This document shows positions 17,729 to 28,069 of a stretch of 64,000 bases of DNA, in pieces (the stretch's first letter is position 1; the number at the start of each line of letters is the position of its first letter). The DNA is from Prochlorococcus sp. AG-402-K21. GTDB lineage: Bacteria > Cyanobacteriota > Cyanobacteriia > PCC-6307 > Cyanobiaceae. The DNA is taken from the NCBI GenBank assembly GCA_003216775.1, contig QCII01000003.1, positions 1 through 64,000 on the forward strand. The letters are read 5' to 3'. The notes below the pieces were generated by a model, which saw only the letters and a program-made list of their open reading frames with translations, searched no databases and was not told the origin of the DNA. The translations under genes were made by a program, and so were the position numbers.

Positions 17729-18637
17729 TTATGAGGCAATAATAATTCCCAATAAAAGTATTCCTCCATAAATTGATTGATTTTTGAAGTGATTCCCAAT
17801 ATTTTTTATTGATTGCTTTTTTTCAGGAAATACCTTTATTATATCTCTCTGCATTAAGATTGAGATTGTGAGCCAAATAGGCCAAAAAATAAAATCCATT
17901 TGATTAATAAATCCGCATAATGCGAGAAAACTAGAAGTTAAAAAATAACAAATTTGTATAGTTATTCTTGTATTGTTCTGGAGGTTAATAGCGGAACTAT
18001 TTATTCCAATTTTGATATCATATTTTTTATCTGCTAATGCATAAATCGTGTCAAACCCAAAAGTCCAAAAAATGGTAGCTAGCCAGCAAAACAATAAAAC
18101 AATACTATTCAAATTTCCTTCAATTGCTGCCCAGGGTATTAAGACAGCAAAACCCCAGCATATGGATAAGATTAATTGAGGATATTTAAACCATCTTTTG
18201 GCAGAAGGATAAATTAGAATAATAGGTAAAGCTAAAAAAGCAAGTGAAATTGAAAGTACCCTTCCTGGTTGAGGTAGTGACAAGGTTAAAAAGAAACTAC
18301 ATAAAATTAAAAAGAAAAGAATTAAATAAGCTGTTTTAAGACCGATTTTATTTGCAGCTAGAGGTCTATTCTTTGTCCTAAAAACTCTTTGATCAATTTT
18401 TTTATCCCAAATATCATTAACCACGCAGCCTAATCCACTTACAAGTAGTCCTCCCAGGATTATTCTTAACAACATTAAAAATGTTGGATTAGCATCTGGT
18501 GTTAAATATAAACTCCATCCAGCAGGAATAAGTAAGATCATTCTTCCAGTCGGCTTATTCCACCTTAATAATTCAAAAAAAGTACTTAGTTTAATTTGTC
18601 GATTTTTATTTTGCATATAATCTATTGTATATTTCAT
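17729..18637 (-). CDS. ubiA: 4-hydroxybenzoate polyprenyltransferase (UbiA family)
   Basis: A 302-residue membrane prenyltransferase with about eight or nine spans. The first Asp-rich motif NDIWDKKID near residue 73 and the second DTIYALADKKYD near 195 are the substrate/Mg sites of the UbiA family. In cyanobacteria this enzyme prenylates 4-hydroxybenzoate on the way to plastoquinone. An internal ATG at 18616 (MQNKNR) is an alternative start. It diverges from ppx across about 100 bp. Confidence 0.9.
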   Translation of the reverse strand: MKYTIDYMQNKNRQIKLSTFFELLRWNKPTGRMILLIPAGWSLYLTPDANPTFLMLLRIILGGLLVSGLGCVVNDIWDKKIDQRVFRTKNRPLAANKIGLKTAYLILFFLILCSFFLTLSLPQPGRVLSISLAFLALPIILIYPSAKRWFKYPQLILSICWGFAVLIPWAAIEGNLNSIVLLFCWLATIFWTFGFDTIYALADKKYDIKIGINSSAINLQNNTRITIQICYFLTSSFLALCGFINQMDFIFWPIWLTISILMQRDIIKVFPEKKQSIKNIGNHFKNQSIYGGILLLGIIIAS

Positions 18638-18741
18638 AACTTTAAATAATCTTACTAGGATTAAGTGATTTCTATTATTTAATAATCAATCTTGAGTATA
18701 TTTATTAATGGATTAAAGACATCTGCATCTTATAAAAAGAA

Positions 18742-20337
18742 ATGATTCAGAAACAAGATTTAAGATATTTTCAAGAAAAGCAAATTTTAGTAGCTTCGAT
18801 AGATATTGGAACTAACTCTACACATCTCTTGGTAGCAGAAATTAATCTAGAATTAAAATCATTTTCAATAAAATTCACTGATAAATCAACCACTCGTCTT
18901 GGAGAAAGAGATGAGGAGGGTAATCTTACTGAAGAATCAATCCAAAGAGCATTAGGTACTCTTAAGAGATTTAAGGAATATTGTAAAAGTAATGGAGTAA
19001 AACAAATAGTAACAGCAGCAACAAGTGCAGTTAGGGAAGCTCCAAACGGTCAAGATTTTATTAGAAGAGTTCTTGATGAAACTGCTATTCAAATAGAAAT
19101 GATAAGTGGTTCTGAGGAAGCCAGATTAATTTACCTTGGTGTTCTTTCTGGAATGGCTTTTGAAGATCAGTCTTTTGTAATCATAGATATTGGAGGAGGA
19201 TCTACAGAATTAATACTTGCAGATAAAAAAGATGCAATAGCTCTTACCAGTTCGAGAATTGGTGCGGTAAGACTTAAGAACAATTTCTTAAATAAAGAGT
19301 CTATAAATTCAGAAAGATTGAGGTTTCTAACAACTTTTATTCAAGGATCTTTAGAACCATCCGTTCGAAAAATAAGGAGTAGATCTAAGGGAGATAACCC
19401 TTTATCTATGATTGCAACAAGTGGCACTGCAACCTCATTAGGAAATTTGATTTCAGATAATTTAGGAGAATCTAAACAAAAGTTGCATGGTTATAAATTG
19501 AAAAGGGAAAATTTACAGAATGTATTGGAAAAACTAATTAAATTGCCTGTTTCGGAAATCAAGAAAATACCTTCATTAAGTGAGAGAAGAGCAGAAATAA
19601 TTATTCCAGGCGCATTGATATTAAATACCGCAATGGAGATGTTGAACTTTAATGAATTAACAATAAGTGAGAGGGCGCTTCGAGAGGGTTTAGTTGTTGA
19701 TTGGATGCTTCGTAAAGGGATAATAAAAAACGAGTTAAATATTCAAAGCAATATTAGAAAAACAACTATAGTTCATCAAGCCAGAAAGTTTGGAGTGGAT
19801 AATACAAGAGCTGAGAAAGTTATCGATATTGCCTTTCAGATCTATGATCAGACTAAAAATATCTTTCATAGCGATAATGACCCTAAAGCTAAAGAACTTC
19901 TTTGGGCAGCCTCTAATCTTTATAATTGTGGGAAATACGTAAATGTTGGTTCGTATCACAAACACTCATGGTACTTAATAAAAAATTGCGATTTGTTGGG
20001 ATATTCTGAAGTAGAGACAAATATTATTGCCTCGATCGCTAGATACCATAGAAAGACTCTACCCAAGAAAAGACATGAGTCTTGGCAAAATTTAATATCC
20101 AAGGAAGATAAAAAATTGGTTCTTGAAATGTCATTAATTCTTAGACTAGCAGCATCTCTTGATCAAAGACCTGACAAGGTAATATCCTCAGTTCAAATAA
20201 AATTACAGAAAAATATTCTTACATTTGAACTTGTACCTTTAAATAAAGACAATGATCTTCTTCTTGAAAAATGGAACTTAGGATTATGCCGTAATATTAT
20301 AAAAGAACTAAAAAATTTGGATTTAAAAGTTATTTAG
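18742..20337 (+). CDS. ppx: exopolyphosphatase / Ppx-GppA phosphatase
   Basis: A 531-residue protein of the Ppx/GppA family, which degrades inorganic polyphosphate from chain ends (or hydrolyses pppGpp in GppA members). The actin-like ATPase fold motifs are visible: SIDIGTNSTHLLVAE at the start, EEARLIYLGV, and IDIGGGSTELI near residue 150. The C-terminal 200 residues form an HD-type helical domain (HKHSWYLIKN, ARYHR). The 3' end overlaps the convergent HTH gene by 8 bp. Confidence 0.93.
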   Translation: MIQKQDLRYFQEKQILVASIDIGTNSTHLLVAEINLELKSFSIKFTDKSTTRLGERDEEGNLTEESIQRALGTLKRFKEYCKSNGVKQIVTAATSAVREAPNGQDFIRRVLDETAIQIEMISGSEEARLIYLGVLSGMAFEDQSFVIIDIGGGSTELILADKKDAIALTSSRIGAVRLKNNFLNKESINSERLRFLTTFIQGSLEPSVRKIRSRSKGDNPLSMIATSGTATSLGNLISDNLGESKQKLHGYKLKRENLQNVLEKLIKLPVSEIKKIPSLSERRAEIIIPGALILNTAMEMLNFNELTISERALREGLVVDWMLRKGIIKNELNIQSNIRKTTIVHQARKFGVDNTRAEKVIDIAFQIYDQTKNIFHSDNDPKAKELLWAASNLYNCGKYVNVGSYHKHSWYLIKNCDLLGYSEVETNIIASIARYHRKTLPKKRHESWQNLISKEDKKLVLEMSLILRLAASLDQRPDKVISSVQIKLQKNILTFELVPLNKDNDLLLEKWNLGLCRNIIKELKNLDLKVI

Positions 20338-20824
20338 TTTTGTTAATAAGTTCTTGTTTTGGAGTTTGATTCTGAAAAGACTCTGAAAATAAATTAAAAA
20401 TTAATGAAGAGGCGATTAGTCCGAGAAACCCTGAAATTAAAATAAATACTCCGAAACCTAGAGGATTGAAATTCTTAGATGACCTAGATTTATGATTTTT
20501 TCTTGAAACTTCTTCGACTATTTCTTCAATTTTTACTTCTTTCCTTACGGTATAAAATTCACTCATTATAAATTCAGTATCAAGTTTAAGCTTTTGAGCA
20601 ATTCTTCGAACCATTGCTTTGATAAATACTTTTTCAGGAAGCTTTTCTTCATCGCCTTCCTCAATGGCTTTAAGTTGGTGAACTCCGATTTTTAATTCAG
20701 AAGCCAAATCTTCAATTGATTGGTCTCTACTCAATCTTGCTTCTCTAATAAAATTCCCAATTCTTATTAAAGAGGAATTTCCTCTTTTATTTTTGTCTTC
20801 TGGAACAGATTTTAGTTCTTCCAA
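20330..20824 (-). CDS. helix-turn-helix membrane protein (RodZ-like)
   Basis: A 164-residue protein with an N-terminal HTH of the RodZ/Xre type (residues about 22-75: IREARLSRDQSIEDLASELKI is the start of it), a basic linker, and one membrane span near residues 124-147 followed by a short tail. RodZ links MreB to the membrane; this version has almost no periplasmic domain, so it could be a reduced RodZ or an unrelated membrane-anchored HTH protein. The start is TTG at 20824. It sits downstream of cobM on the same strand. Confidence 0.7.
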   Translation of the reverse strand: MEELKSVPEDKNKRGNSSLIRIGNFIREARLSRDQSIEDLASELKIGVHQLKAIEEGDEEKLPEKVFIKAMVRRIAQKLKLDTEFIMSEFYTVRKEVKIEEIVEEVSRKNHKSRSSKNFNPLGFGVFILISGFLGLIASSLIFNLFSESFQNQTPKQELINKTK

Positions 20825-20879
20825 AGTAAGTAAATTTTTACTAATTATAGTGATTAATATTTTTCTATCAACTTTAAAA

Positions 20880-21635
20880 TTACTTATTTCTAAAGAGATG
20901 TCTATAAGATGGATTGTAAAGATTAGACCTATTTTGAGAATTACTAATTGCTGGGCTAATTATGTAAATAGTTGTTCTAATTAACTTTTTTTCAATAGAA
21001 AAATTTTCCATATCTTTTAATTCTATTAATGATGTCCAACCATCATCCCAAGATACTCTGAATCCAACAATAACTTTAGTATTTGGTGGATAAAACTCTA
21101 GCAAAGTTTCTTGTGAACGTTTTACATGCCTAGCACTTAGATAAAGACATAGAGAGGAATTGTGTTTCGCAAGATCTTTCAGAGATTCTTTCTCTGGCAT
21201 ACCAGTTCTTCCTCCTGCTCTTGTTAAAATTATTGTTTGCGTTACGTCAGGGATAGTTAACTCAGCTTCATGATATGCTGCTGCGACTTGAAAAGCACTT
21301 ACACCTGGAATAACTTCAATTTCAATTTTTTCTTTTTTTAAAATTTCTATTTGTTCTCCAATCGCGCCAAAAAGACAAGGGTCTCCATCATGCAACCTTA
21401 TAACAGTTTTCCCTTCCCGAAATTTTTTTATCATAATTGAGGTGATTTGCTCTAAGTTGAGCGAACTCGTTTTTATATTTTCAGAACATTCTTTAGAAAA
21501 ATCTAAAATCTTTTCAGGAATTAGAGAATCAGTCCAAATAATGACATCTGCAATTTTTATCTTTTTTAAAGCTTTGAGTGTTAATAAATCTGGATCGCCA
21601 GGACCAACGCCAATAAAGGATATTTTTTTATCCAT
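20880..21635 (-). CDS. cobM: precorrin-4 C11-methyltransferase
   Basis: A 251-residue SAM-dependent tetrapyrrole methylase of corrin-ring synthesis. [14 protein letters not shown] at the start, [12 protein letters not shown] near residue 80 and [13 protein letters not shown] near 105 are the family's methylase motifs. I chose the ATG at 21635 ([11 protein letters not shown]) over an upstream GTG at 21653 because it places the first beta strand at the N-terminus. It overlaps the end of lgt by 8 bp. Together with cobK and the CobT-like gene in this window it belongs to the pseudocobalamin pathway. Confidence 0.93.
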   Translation of the reverse strand: MDKKISFIGVGPGDPDLLTLKALKKIKIADVIIWTDSLIPEKILDFSKECSENIKTSSLNLEQITSIMIKKFREGKTVIRLHDGDPCLFGAIGEQIEILKKEKIEIEVIPGVSAFQVAAAYHEAELTIPDVTQTIILTRAGGRTGMPEKESLKDLAKHNSSLCLYLSARHVKRSQETLLEFYPPNTKVIVGFRVSWDDGWTSLIELKDMENFSIEKKLIRTTIYIISPAISNSQNRSNLYNPSYRHLFRNK

Positions 21636-22521
21636 TCTTTCTATTTTTACCACTATATATTCTTAATCTTAAAAAAAATATTCCAATTAATCCAGAAGAA
21701 AATAGAAAAATACTTATAAATTGAGCCATCCTTATACCGCCACTACAGAAAGGTGGAAGCCCGCCAATACATAGAGGGTCAGTTCTTAAACCCTCAATCC
21801 AGAATCTTCCAAAGCTATAACTTATTAAATAAAAACAGCTAATAAAGCCAGGCCTAAAGAAATCTGTTTTATTCTGTTTATTAAAGATAAAAATAAGGAG
21901 GATGAATATTAAAAAATTCCACAATGACTCATAGAGAAAAGTGGGGTGAAAAAATTCGTAATGAATAAATTCTAAAGGCCTATTTTGGATAGGTATAAAT
22001 AATTTCCAAGGCAAATTTGTAGGAATCCCAAAGGCTTCATTATTGAAAAAATTTCCCCACCTTCCTATAGATTGTCCAAGAATAATCGAGGGTATTAAAA
22101 TATCTATAAAAGTTTTTAAATGAATGTTTCTCGACTTACAGAAATAAATAATAGATAATAATCCCCCAATTAGACCGCCATGGATTGCTATGCCTCCTTC
22201 CCAAACTGCTAGAAAAGAAGGTATTTGAATGGTGTTATTGAATAGTTCTAAGGAAGTAAAAAAGTTTTCTCCGCTATACTGCCTCCACTCAAAAATTACG
22301 TAATAAGCTCTAGCTCCAATTATTGAAAAGATTATTAATGATGGAAGTATTTCACTAATATACTCTGGGTTAATATTCCTTGCCTTTGCAAGTTTTTTAG
22401 AGATAAAAAGGCCTATTAAAACTGAAAACGAAATAAGCAATCCGTACCATCTAATAGTTATAAATCCTAAATTTAAAAAAGTTTCTCCCGGAGATTGTAT
22501 AAAAGCTTGAAATATAAGCAT
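21628..22521 (-). CDS. lgt: prolipoprotein diacylglyceryl transferase
   Basis: A 297-residue membrane enzyme with about seven spans that transfers diacylglycerol from phosphatidylglycerol to the lipobox cysteine. [14 protein letters not shown] near residue 150 is the Lgt signature, HGGLIGG near 115 carries an essential His, and [11 protein letters not shown] near 245 is the second conserved arginine region. It lies 10 bp after petA on the same strand and may be read from the petC-petA transcript. Confidence 0.95.
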   Translation of the reverse strand: MLIFQAFIQSPGETFLNLGFITIRWYGLLISFSVLIGLFISKKLAKARNINPEYISEILPSLIIFSIIGARAYYVIFEWRQYSGENFFTSLELFNNTIQIPSFLAVWEGGIAIHGGLIGGLLSIIYFCKSRNIHLKTFIDILIPSIILGQSIGRWGNFFNNEAFGIPTNLPWKLFIPIQNRPLEFIHYEFFHPTFLYESLWNFLIFILLIFIFNKQNKTDFFRPGFISCFYLISYSFGRFWIEGLRTDPLCIGGLPPFCSGGIRMAQFISIFLFSSGLIGIFFLRLRIYSGKNRKNG

Positions 22522-22531
22522 TTAAAGAAAG

Positions 22532-23485
22532 TTAGATACCCTCTGCTGCTTGCACTTTTTCTACTTGTTTTTTCTTTAGTACTAAGAGTATTTGAGTTAG
22601 ACCTACACCAATAAAGAATGCAATCAATCCAATTACTCTATAAGGACTCTGAAGTACAACCTCAGCATCTAATTGCCCAAAGCCGCCAACGTTAGGATCA
22701 TTAGTAAGAGGGTCACCTGCATTAATTTTGTCTTGTGCTTTTACGATCAGTTGAGGACCAACAGGGACTGCTTCAGTAGTTATCTCACCATTCTCGTTTT
22801 CTATATTAACCTTGTAGCTACCATCTTCGATTGTTTCTATTGAATTAATAGTTCCTGAGGTTGAAGAAGTGAAAACTAAATTATTGCTTTTTTCTCCAGT
22901 TGGGTATACCTGACCTCTGCCTCTATTACCTCCGATATGTAACGAGTATTTTCCATAGTGATATTCTTTATTAGTTGATGGATCAGGGGAAAGTACAGGA
23001 AAAACGATTTCTTTATTGGTATCGCCAGGCAAAGGTCCGACAATGATGATATTGTCCTTCTCTTCACTGTAATTAGTGAAATAAACCCCTTCTGTCTCCT
23101 CTTTGATTTCTTCTGTCCATCTTTCTTGTGGAGCAAGTTTAAAGCCATCAGGAAGCATAACAACAGCACCAACTTGAAGTGGAACTTCAGAACCATCAGC
23201 CCCGATCTCTTTTAAGTCATTTTTGTAGGGTATTTTAACTACAGCTTTGAAAACACTGTCTGCACCAACAGATTGTGGAACCTCTGCAATTGTAGGCATC
23301 TGAGCAAGATGACAATTCGCACAGACTATCTTTCCTGTGGCTTCTCTTGGGGACTCGTAGTTTTGCTGAGCCCAAAATGGATAAGCAAAAGTGGCTATAG
23401 GATAAAATACAATGCTCGAAACAAAAAGCAGTGTACAGATAAATAAACTTGTTTTTTTCATGATTTGATTTTTAAGACCTTTCAT
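22532..23485 (-). CDS. petA: cytochrome f (apocytochrome f)
   Basis: A 317-residue subunit of the cytochrome b6f complex that carries a c-type haem and passes electrons to plastocyanin. I chose the ATG at 23485: it lies 4 bp after the petC stop and gives the usual length, while the longer frame to 23512 would run into petC. A signal peptide ends at FA, and mature Tyr35 (YPFWAQQ) would be the axial haem ligand. The haem site is Cys55-x-x-Cys58-His59 (CANCHLA). One C-terminal membrane anchor ([20 protein letters not shown]) is followed by a stromal tail. Confidence 0.97.
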   Translation of the reverse strand: MKGLKNQIMKKTSLFICTLLFVSSIVFYPIATFAYPFWAQQNYESPREATGKIVCANCHLAQMPTIAEVPQSVGADSVFKAVVKIPYKNDLKEIGADGSEVPLQVGAVVMLPDGFKLAPQERWTEEIKEETEGVYFTNYSEEKDNIIIVGPLPGDTNKEIVFPVLSPDPSTNKEYHYGKYSLHIGGNRGRGQVYPTGEKSNNLVFTSSTSGTINSIETIEDGSYKVNIENENGEITTEAVPVGPQLIVKAQDKINAGDPLTNDPNVGGFGQLDAEVVLQSPYRVIGLIAFFIGVGLTQILLVLKKKQVEKVQAAEGI

Positions 23486-23489
23486 TTTT

Positions 23490-24026
23490 TTATGCCCACC
23501 ATGGACTTTCATTAGTTCTAAAGTCAGTTTCTGACCATTGTTTGACTAGTACAGCATCATCTTCAATATCGACATGAGCTAGCGCTAAAGATAAAGGAGC
23601 AGGCCCTCTGACTACCTTTCCATTTATATCGTACTGACTGCCATGACAAGGACATATAAATTTATTAGCACCACTATCCCATGGGACAACGCATCCTAAA
23701 TGAGTACAAATTGCATTTAAACCAAATTCTCCTATTTCCCCACCCTCATTAACTATTAAATAAGTTGGATCTCCCTTTAGACCCTGCACTAGACTTCTGT
23801 CTCCTGCTTGATGGGTAGCTAACCAACCTGTCTTAGTTATTGGATTACCTAATTCATCTTTAGCAGAAGTTCCACCACCACCACCACCTGCTCTTAAGGG
23901 CATGAAATAATTTGCTACGGGGTAAAGTGCTCCTAAAGCTACACCAGTTGCAGTACCAAATGTAAGAAGATTCATAAATTGCCTTCGACCCATTGAAGGG
24001 ACATCATTGGAACTTAATTGAGTCAT
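23490..24026 (-). CDS. petC: Rieske iron-sulfur protein of the cytochrome b6f complex
   Basis: A 178-residue Rieske protein. The N-terminus has a twin-Arg-like [12 protein letters not shown] and one membrane segment, then the glycine hinge [10 protein letters not shown] near residues 46-55. The [2Fe-2S] ligands are Cys107, His109, Cys125 and His128 (CTHLGC and CPCHGS), with Cys112 and Cys127 forming the usual disulfide. It is first of petC-petA on the minus strand. The RR motif fits Tat-dependent insertion, and tatC is encoded nearby. Confidence 0.98.
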   Translation of the reverse strand: MTQLSSNDVPSMGRRQFMNLLTFGTATGVALGALYPVANYFMPLRAGGGGGGTSAKDELGNPITKTGWLATHQAGDRSLVQGLKGDPTYLIVNEGGEIGEFGLNAICTHLGCVVPWDSGANKFICPCHGSQYDINGKVVRGPAPLSLALAHVDIEDDAVLVKQWSETDFRTNESPWWA

Positions 24027-24149
24027 TCGCTACTTGGTTCTGTTATTTATTAGTTATTATGAAGCAAATTGTACGTTTCCTGTTGCAAATAGATAGGACT
24101 TTTAATAATTTAAAGTAAAAGTTTAGGAAGTCTTAATTAATTGATTTAT

Positions 24150-24467
24150 ATGAACCCTTTATTTGTAGATGAAGTTATCCATTATTTGATTCATCGCTGG
24201 GGGAAAAAATATGATTTTAGACTCTTTAGAAGAGGAAAGTTTGTTTATTTTCAAATGATGTGGGGATTTCTTGGACAGGAATCATTTCCTTTAAGTGAAG
24301 ATGAATACAAAAAATCCATAGCTGATAAAATCGAGATTTTAAATAGATGTGGATATTCAGAAGAAGTAAGGGAATGGCTAAAGAAAGTCAATGCTAAGCC
24401 AAGGTTAGGCAGAGCTGTCAGCTTGCAATTAAATATTAATGAGAAGATGAAAGAGTTTTTGACTTAA
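24150..24467 (+). CDS. DUF3067 family protein
   Basis: A 105-residue soluble protein with the conserved core RWGKKYDFRLFRRG and VYFQMMWGFLGQESFPL, matching the DUF3067 family of cyanobacteria and plastids. The function is unclear to me. I chose the ATG at 24150 over the TTG at 24141. It diverges from petC over about 120 bp, and its last 32 bp overlap the end of the convergent tatC gene. Confidence 0.8.
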   Translation: MNPLFVDEVIHYLIHRWGKKYDFRLFRRGKFVYFQMMWGFLGQESFPLSEDEYKKSIADKIEILNRCGYSEEVREWLKKVNAKPRLGRAVSLQLNINEKMKEFLT

Positions 24468-25194
24468 GATTTTCTGATAAGTAAGTTAATCCAGTACCTA
24501 CAAAAAATAAAAACACAATCGATATTGATAGCAATGACATTGTCAAGGGATCTGTTGAAGGGGTAATCACTGCTGATAAGATTGCGGAGGAGATTACAAC
24601 TATCTTCCAATTCGAAATCATTTTTTCTGTCGTAATTATTCCAAGAGAACCAAGAATAAATTGTAATACTGGCAATTGAAAAGCTATTGCAGTACTAGAC
24701 ATTAATAAGAGAACAAAATCAAAATATCTTTCTATAGACCAAGTTGGTTCAACAATATCAGCTCCGAAAGTAATAAAAAAATTTATGGCTGCAGGAACTA
24801 ATATCCACCATGAAAAAATTAATCCCAAAAAAAACAAAAGACCTGAACCAAAAACTGCCGGCAAGATAAGGCTTTTTTCTTGTTTTGTTAAACCAGGGGA
24901 AATGAATAATATTATTTGATAAAAAATATAAGGCATAGAAACTATTAATCCGCTGTAACCTGCAACTTTAATAGCGACAAATAAAAACTCTCCAGGAGCA
25001 AGTTGTAGTAAATGAATATCACCAGCTGGAATTTCTAAAAAAGATATTAACGGCTTTATGATTAGAAAACTAAAGAATATTGAAATAAGTATTGAGTAAA
25101 TTGAGTTTAGTATCCTTTGACGAAGCTCCTCTAAATGATCACTAAAAGTCATCGAATCTGATAATTTAGTTTCACTTTGACCTGTACCTCTCAT
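24436..25194 (-). CDS. tatC: Sec-independent (Tat) translocase subunit TatC
   Basis: A 252-residue six-span membrane protein, the receptor of the twin-arginine translocase. DHLEELRQRI near residue 19 is the TatC signature (conserved Leu-Glu-Glu-Leu-Arg), and the LFFLGLIFSWWILVPAAINFF region and the PVLQFILGSLG segment are typical. The Rieske precursor (petC) is a likely client. The 3' 32 bp overlap the DUF3067 gene on the other strand, so the two coding ends are mutually constrained. Confidence 0.95.
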   Translation of the reverse strand: MRGTGQSETKLSDSMTFSDHLEELRQRILNSIYSILISIFFSFLIIKPLISFLEIPAGDIHLLQLAPGEFLFVAIKVAGYSGLIVSMPYIFYQIILFISPGLTKQEKSLILPAVFGSGLLFFLGLIFSWWILVPAAINFFITFGADIVEPTWSIERYFDFVLLLMSSTAIAFQLPVLQFILGSLGIITTEKMISNWKIVVISSAILSAVITPSTDPLTMSLLSISIVFLFFVGTGLTYLSENLKSKTLSSSH

Positions 25195-25274
25195 TATTAT
25201 TTGATAAAGATTCTATAAGAAAAGGGTTTCAAATTATTGTTATCAAAATCCAATTTATTTTTCGATAAATTTAA

Positions 25275-25535
25275 CTATTTGCTTAATTTTGGATTAGTTG
25301 GATCGGGTAATAAGAAAGGAGGGGCATCATTTAGAGATGATTCACCATAAGTTTCATATTCTCTGTATCCACCCATTTTCCCATTTGTTTTCATCAAAGC
25401 GCTTACAAAGGCAAGTAATAAGAAAACAGTAGGAGCTCCGATTATTAATGCAGCACCAAATAGATATCCAACAATAAATTCTGGAAAACTATGATTCCCT
25501 AAGAATTCATGAGTTCCTAAAAGAAAATCAAACAT
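25275..25535 (-). CDS. small single-span membrane protein, cyanobacterial, unknown function
   Basis: An 86-residue protein with one hydrophobic span (about residues 22-46, VGYLFGAALIIGAPTVFLLLAF) and a polar C-terminal tail with YREYETYGES and a Pro-rich end. The ATG at 25535 is clear. It is located between tatC and rqcH on the same strand. The composition and position near petC/petA suggest a thylakoid protein, but I do not recognise the family and cannot assign it to a complex. Confidence 0.7.
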   Translation of the reverse strand: MFDFLLGTHEFLGNHSFPEFIVGYLFGAALIIGAPTVFLLLAFVSALMKTNGKMGGYREYETYGESSLNDAPPFLLPDPTNPKLSK

Positions 25536-25563
25536 TTAAATTTAAAATTTTTTTTATTATAAA

Positions 25564-27264
25564 CTAAATTACTGTTTTAAGATTTTTTTTAATGTAATCT
25601 TCTCCTCTTGTAGGATTTCCCCAAATAATTTCTCCATTTTTAAAGGAAACGCAACCCGGACCTCCGTTTTTGATTTTTTGCAAATCTTTAATCTTTACTA
25701 AATTAATTGGAACTTTAATGTTTCTTTTAGCCTTACTAAATAGAGCAGCTAAATCTGCGGCTATTTGAAGATCTTGTTCAGATGCTGCTTGAGATGAAGA
25801 CTTTAAAACTACATGACTACCTGGTGATTCCTGTGCATGAAACCATAGATCGCCTTTTTTTGAAAACTTAAAGCTTATTAAATCATTTTGCCTCATATTT
25901 CTCCCTACCTGAAGCTTCAATCCTGTGGGAGTGTAAACTTGAATTGGTGAAGATTGTAACTCAGATGTACTTTTCTTATCTTCTCTTTGCCTCTTTATGT
26001 TGATATTAAACTCGTTACATATTTCTTCCATAATTTCTTCTAGTAGTTTGATTCTCAAAAAAAGTTTTTCATGATTTAAAGAATTTAGATTTTCTAGAAG
26101 TGTAGTGAATTCATCTAATCTTTCTATGTTTGTTTTGTAAATATTTAATCTTTCTTTTATCAATTCTCTAGATCTCTTAAGTTTTTTTGACTTTTTATAT
26201 AGTTTTTGTCCTTTAATAATATCTCTTTTGTTAATCTCATTTGAAGAAAAAATATTGTCAGCTTTTTCTTTATATACTTCGTAGTTTTCTGACCTTGATA
26301 GGAGATCATATTGAATATTTAAATTTTTTTTCTCGATACTTATTTGTTTGAAAATTATCCCCTCAATTTTCTTCACTAATAATTCAAATTTTTTTTGTTT
26401 TAGATGATAATCATAATAATTTTCTAAACCTGTGCATAAATCAATTTTATTATCACAATTAATTTCTTTATCTAAAAACCAAACGCAATAAAAAACATTA
26501 TTAAATATGGAAAATTTAAAGTTATTGTTTTTAAATCTATTTATCCATATCTTCCAACTTTTAAAAATCTCCTTTAAGTTCTCATCAGTAATGAAATCAA
26601 TATTTTTTTGCATTATTTCCGACTCGTTGATATTACTAACTACCTCTAATTGTTTTGTTAGTATGGGGCTTACTCCTTGGTAGGTATTTATCAAACAGTA
26701 TTTCAAAGACTCAGGTACTGTTGAGATTGATTCTTTCCATGATTGAAAAGTCTCATCTTCTATAGGTTTTTTTTTGAGATTGACTGGAGGATCGGAATAA
26801 ATTGATCCAGTCAAAATTTTTCTAAAACTAGATTGACTGGATTTAATTTGTTTACCAACTGCGATAATTTTATATTTATTATCTAAATAAAAAAAATTAC
26901 TATGTTTTCCCATTAACTCAATAATTAAATACTTACTGATATCATCTCCAGGCTTTTTTGCAAAACCAAATTTTATAACTCTTTCGAAATTATCTTGATC
27001 AATCGAGATTAAAGCCATATATTTTAATCCGTACCTTATTTGTTTAGAAAGTGTACTTTCTCTCCCAATTTTTTCTGGCTTATTTATTTTTAGTATTCTT
27101 GGAGATTCACCATTCCATGAAACTTCTAACCAAGTTTGAGAATTAACTCCTCTGAAACATAATTGAATTGTATTAGGCTCTGGTTGTTGAGCAGTTTCAA
27201 ACTTTGTAGGTAAAATGTTCTTTGTTAAATAATGCAAAACAGATCTAATCGATGTAATATCCAT
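25564..27264 (-). CDS. rqcH: ribosome-quality-control protein RqcH (NFACT family)
   Basis: A 566-residue NFACT protein. The order is NFACT-N (first 200 residues), a helical and coiled-coil middle rich in Lys/Glu (about 300-400), and the NFACT-R domain with DLWFHAQESPGSHVVL near residue 465, whose Asp-x-Trp-x-His motif is diagnostic. Bacterial RqcH binds stalled 50S subunits and recruits tRNA-Ala to add alanine tails; older annotation calls it fibronectin-binding protein. I chose the ATG at 27264 (MDITSIRSVL) over the one 24 bp upstream because family members begin there. It diverges from gmk. Confidence 0.9.
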   Translation of the reverse strand: MDITSIRSVLHYLTKNILPTKFETAQQPEPNTIQLCFRGVNSQTWLEVSWNGESPRILKINKPEKIGRESTLSKQIRYGLKYMALISIDQDNFERVIKFGFAKKPGDDISKYLIIELMGKHSNFFYLDNKYKIIAVGKQIKSSQSSFRKILTGSIYSDPPVNLKKKPIEDETFQSWKESISTVPESLKYCLINTYQGVSPILTKQLEVVSNINESEIMQKNIDFITDENLKEIFKSWKIWINRFKNNNFKFSIFNNVFYCVWFLDKEINCDNKIDLCTGLENYYDYHLKQKKFELLVKKIEGIIFKQISIEKKNLNIQYDLLSRSENYEVYKEKADNIFSSNEINKRDIIKGQKLYKKSKKLKRSRELIKERLNIYKTNIERLDEFTTLLENLNSLNHEKLFLRIKLLEEIMEEICNEFNINIKRQREDKKSTSELQSSPIQVYTPTGLKLQVGRNMRQNDLISFKFSKKGDLWFHAQESPGSHVVLKSSSQAASEQDLQIAADLAALFSKAKRNIKVPINLVKIKDLQKIKNGGPGCVSFKNGEIIWGNPTRGEDYIKKNLKTVI

Positions 27265-27337
27265 TATCTGTGGCACACCTTTTTGCATTATTTCTTTTTA
27301 ATTCACAAGATAATTATTTTACTGCAAAAAATTTAAT

Positions 27338-27892
27338 ATGAAAAATCAAAAAAAACTCATTATTCTTACCGGGCCTAGCGGGGTAGGTAAAGGAACTGTT
27401 GTTAAAGAACTATTAGGTAGAGATAGAAATATTTGGCTTTCAATATCTGCAACTACTAGAGAACCTAGAGAGGGAGAGAAGGCAGGAGAAAATTATTACT
27501 TTTTGAATGAAGAAAAGTTTAAAGAAATGATTGAACAAAACCTGTTTCTTGAATGGGCTAAATTTGCTGGAAATTACTATGGAACACCTTTATCTTCTGT
27601 TAATGAAAAAATAAAAAATGGATTTACAGTATTACTTGAAATTGAAGTGGAAGGTGCAAAGCAAATAAAAGAAAAGTTTCATAATTCCTTATCAATATTT
27701 TTACTTCCTCCTGATAAAGAAGAGTTAGAGAAAAGAATAAGAAATAGAGGTACAGAAAATGAAGAGGCAATTAAAAAAAGACTCTCAAGAGCTGATTATG
27801 AAATTTCTGTATCAAATCAATTTGATTTTGCATTAATAAATAACAATGTTGATGAAACAGCGGAAAGAATAATCAAGTTAATACAAACTTGA
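27338..27892 (+). CDS. gmk: guanylate kinase
   Basis: A 184-residue kinase that phosphorylates GMP to GDP. P-loop GPSGVGKGT at residues about 12-20, the GMP-binding TTREPREGEKAGENYYFL, and the lid segment NRGTENEEAIKKRL are all present. Length is typical. It is convergent with psaJ, the stops being 15 bp apart. Confidence 0.97.
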   Translation: MKNQKKLIILTGPSGVGKGTVVKELLGRDRNIWLSISATTREPREGEKAGENYYFLNEEKFKEMIEQNLFLEWAKFAGNYYGTPLSSVNEKIKNGFTVLLEIEVEGAKQIKEKFHNSLSIFLLPPDKEELEKRIRNRGTENEEAIKKRLSRADYEISVSNQFDFALINNNVDETAERIIKLIQT

Positions 27893-27907
27893 TTATTCTT
27901 TCTTGTA

Positions 27908-28042
27908 TCAGCTCATTGGATGGAATAATAAGTCTGGGAAAAATCTATTGAATTCAATAATTATTCCGGCTGTAAGGCTTAGCCAAATTGCTGCAACTAC
28001 TGGAGCAGATCTAACAAATTTTGTATTTAGAATTTTGAACAT
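27908..28042 (-). CDS. psaJ: photosystem I subunit IX (PsaJ)
   Basis: A 44-residue single-span protein, [20 protein letters not shown] at the start, then [20 protein letters not shown] and HPMS. The order and the [13 protein letters not shown] end are those of PsaJ. It lies 27 bp downstream of psaF on the same strand, the normal psaF-psaJ operon. PsaJ helps hold PsaF and some antenna chlorophylls at the edge of photosystem I. Confidence 0.97.
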   Translation of the reverse strand: MFKILNTKFVRSAPVVAAIWLSLTAGIIIEFNRFFPDLLFHPMS

Positions 28043-28069
28043 TTGTTTTTAAGAAAGTTTTTAAAATGT

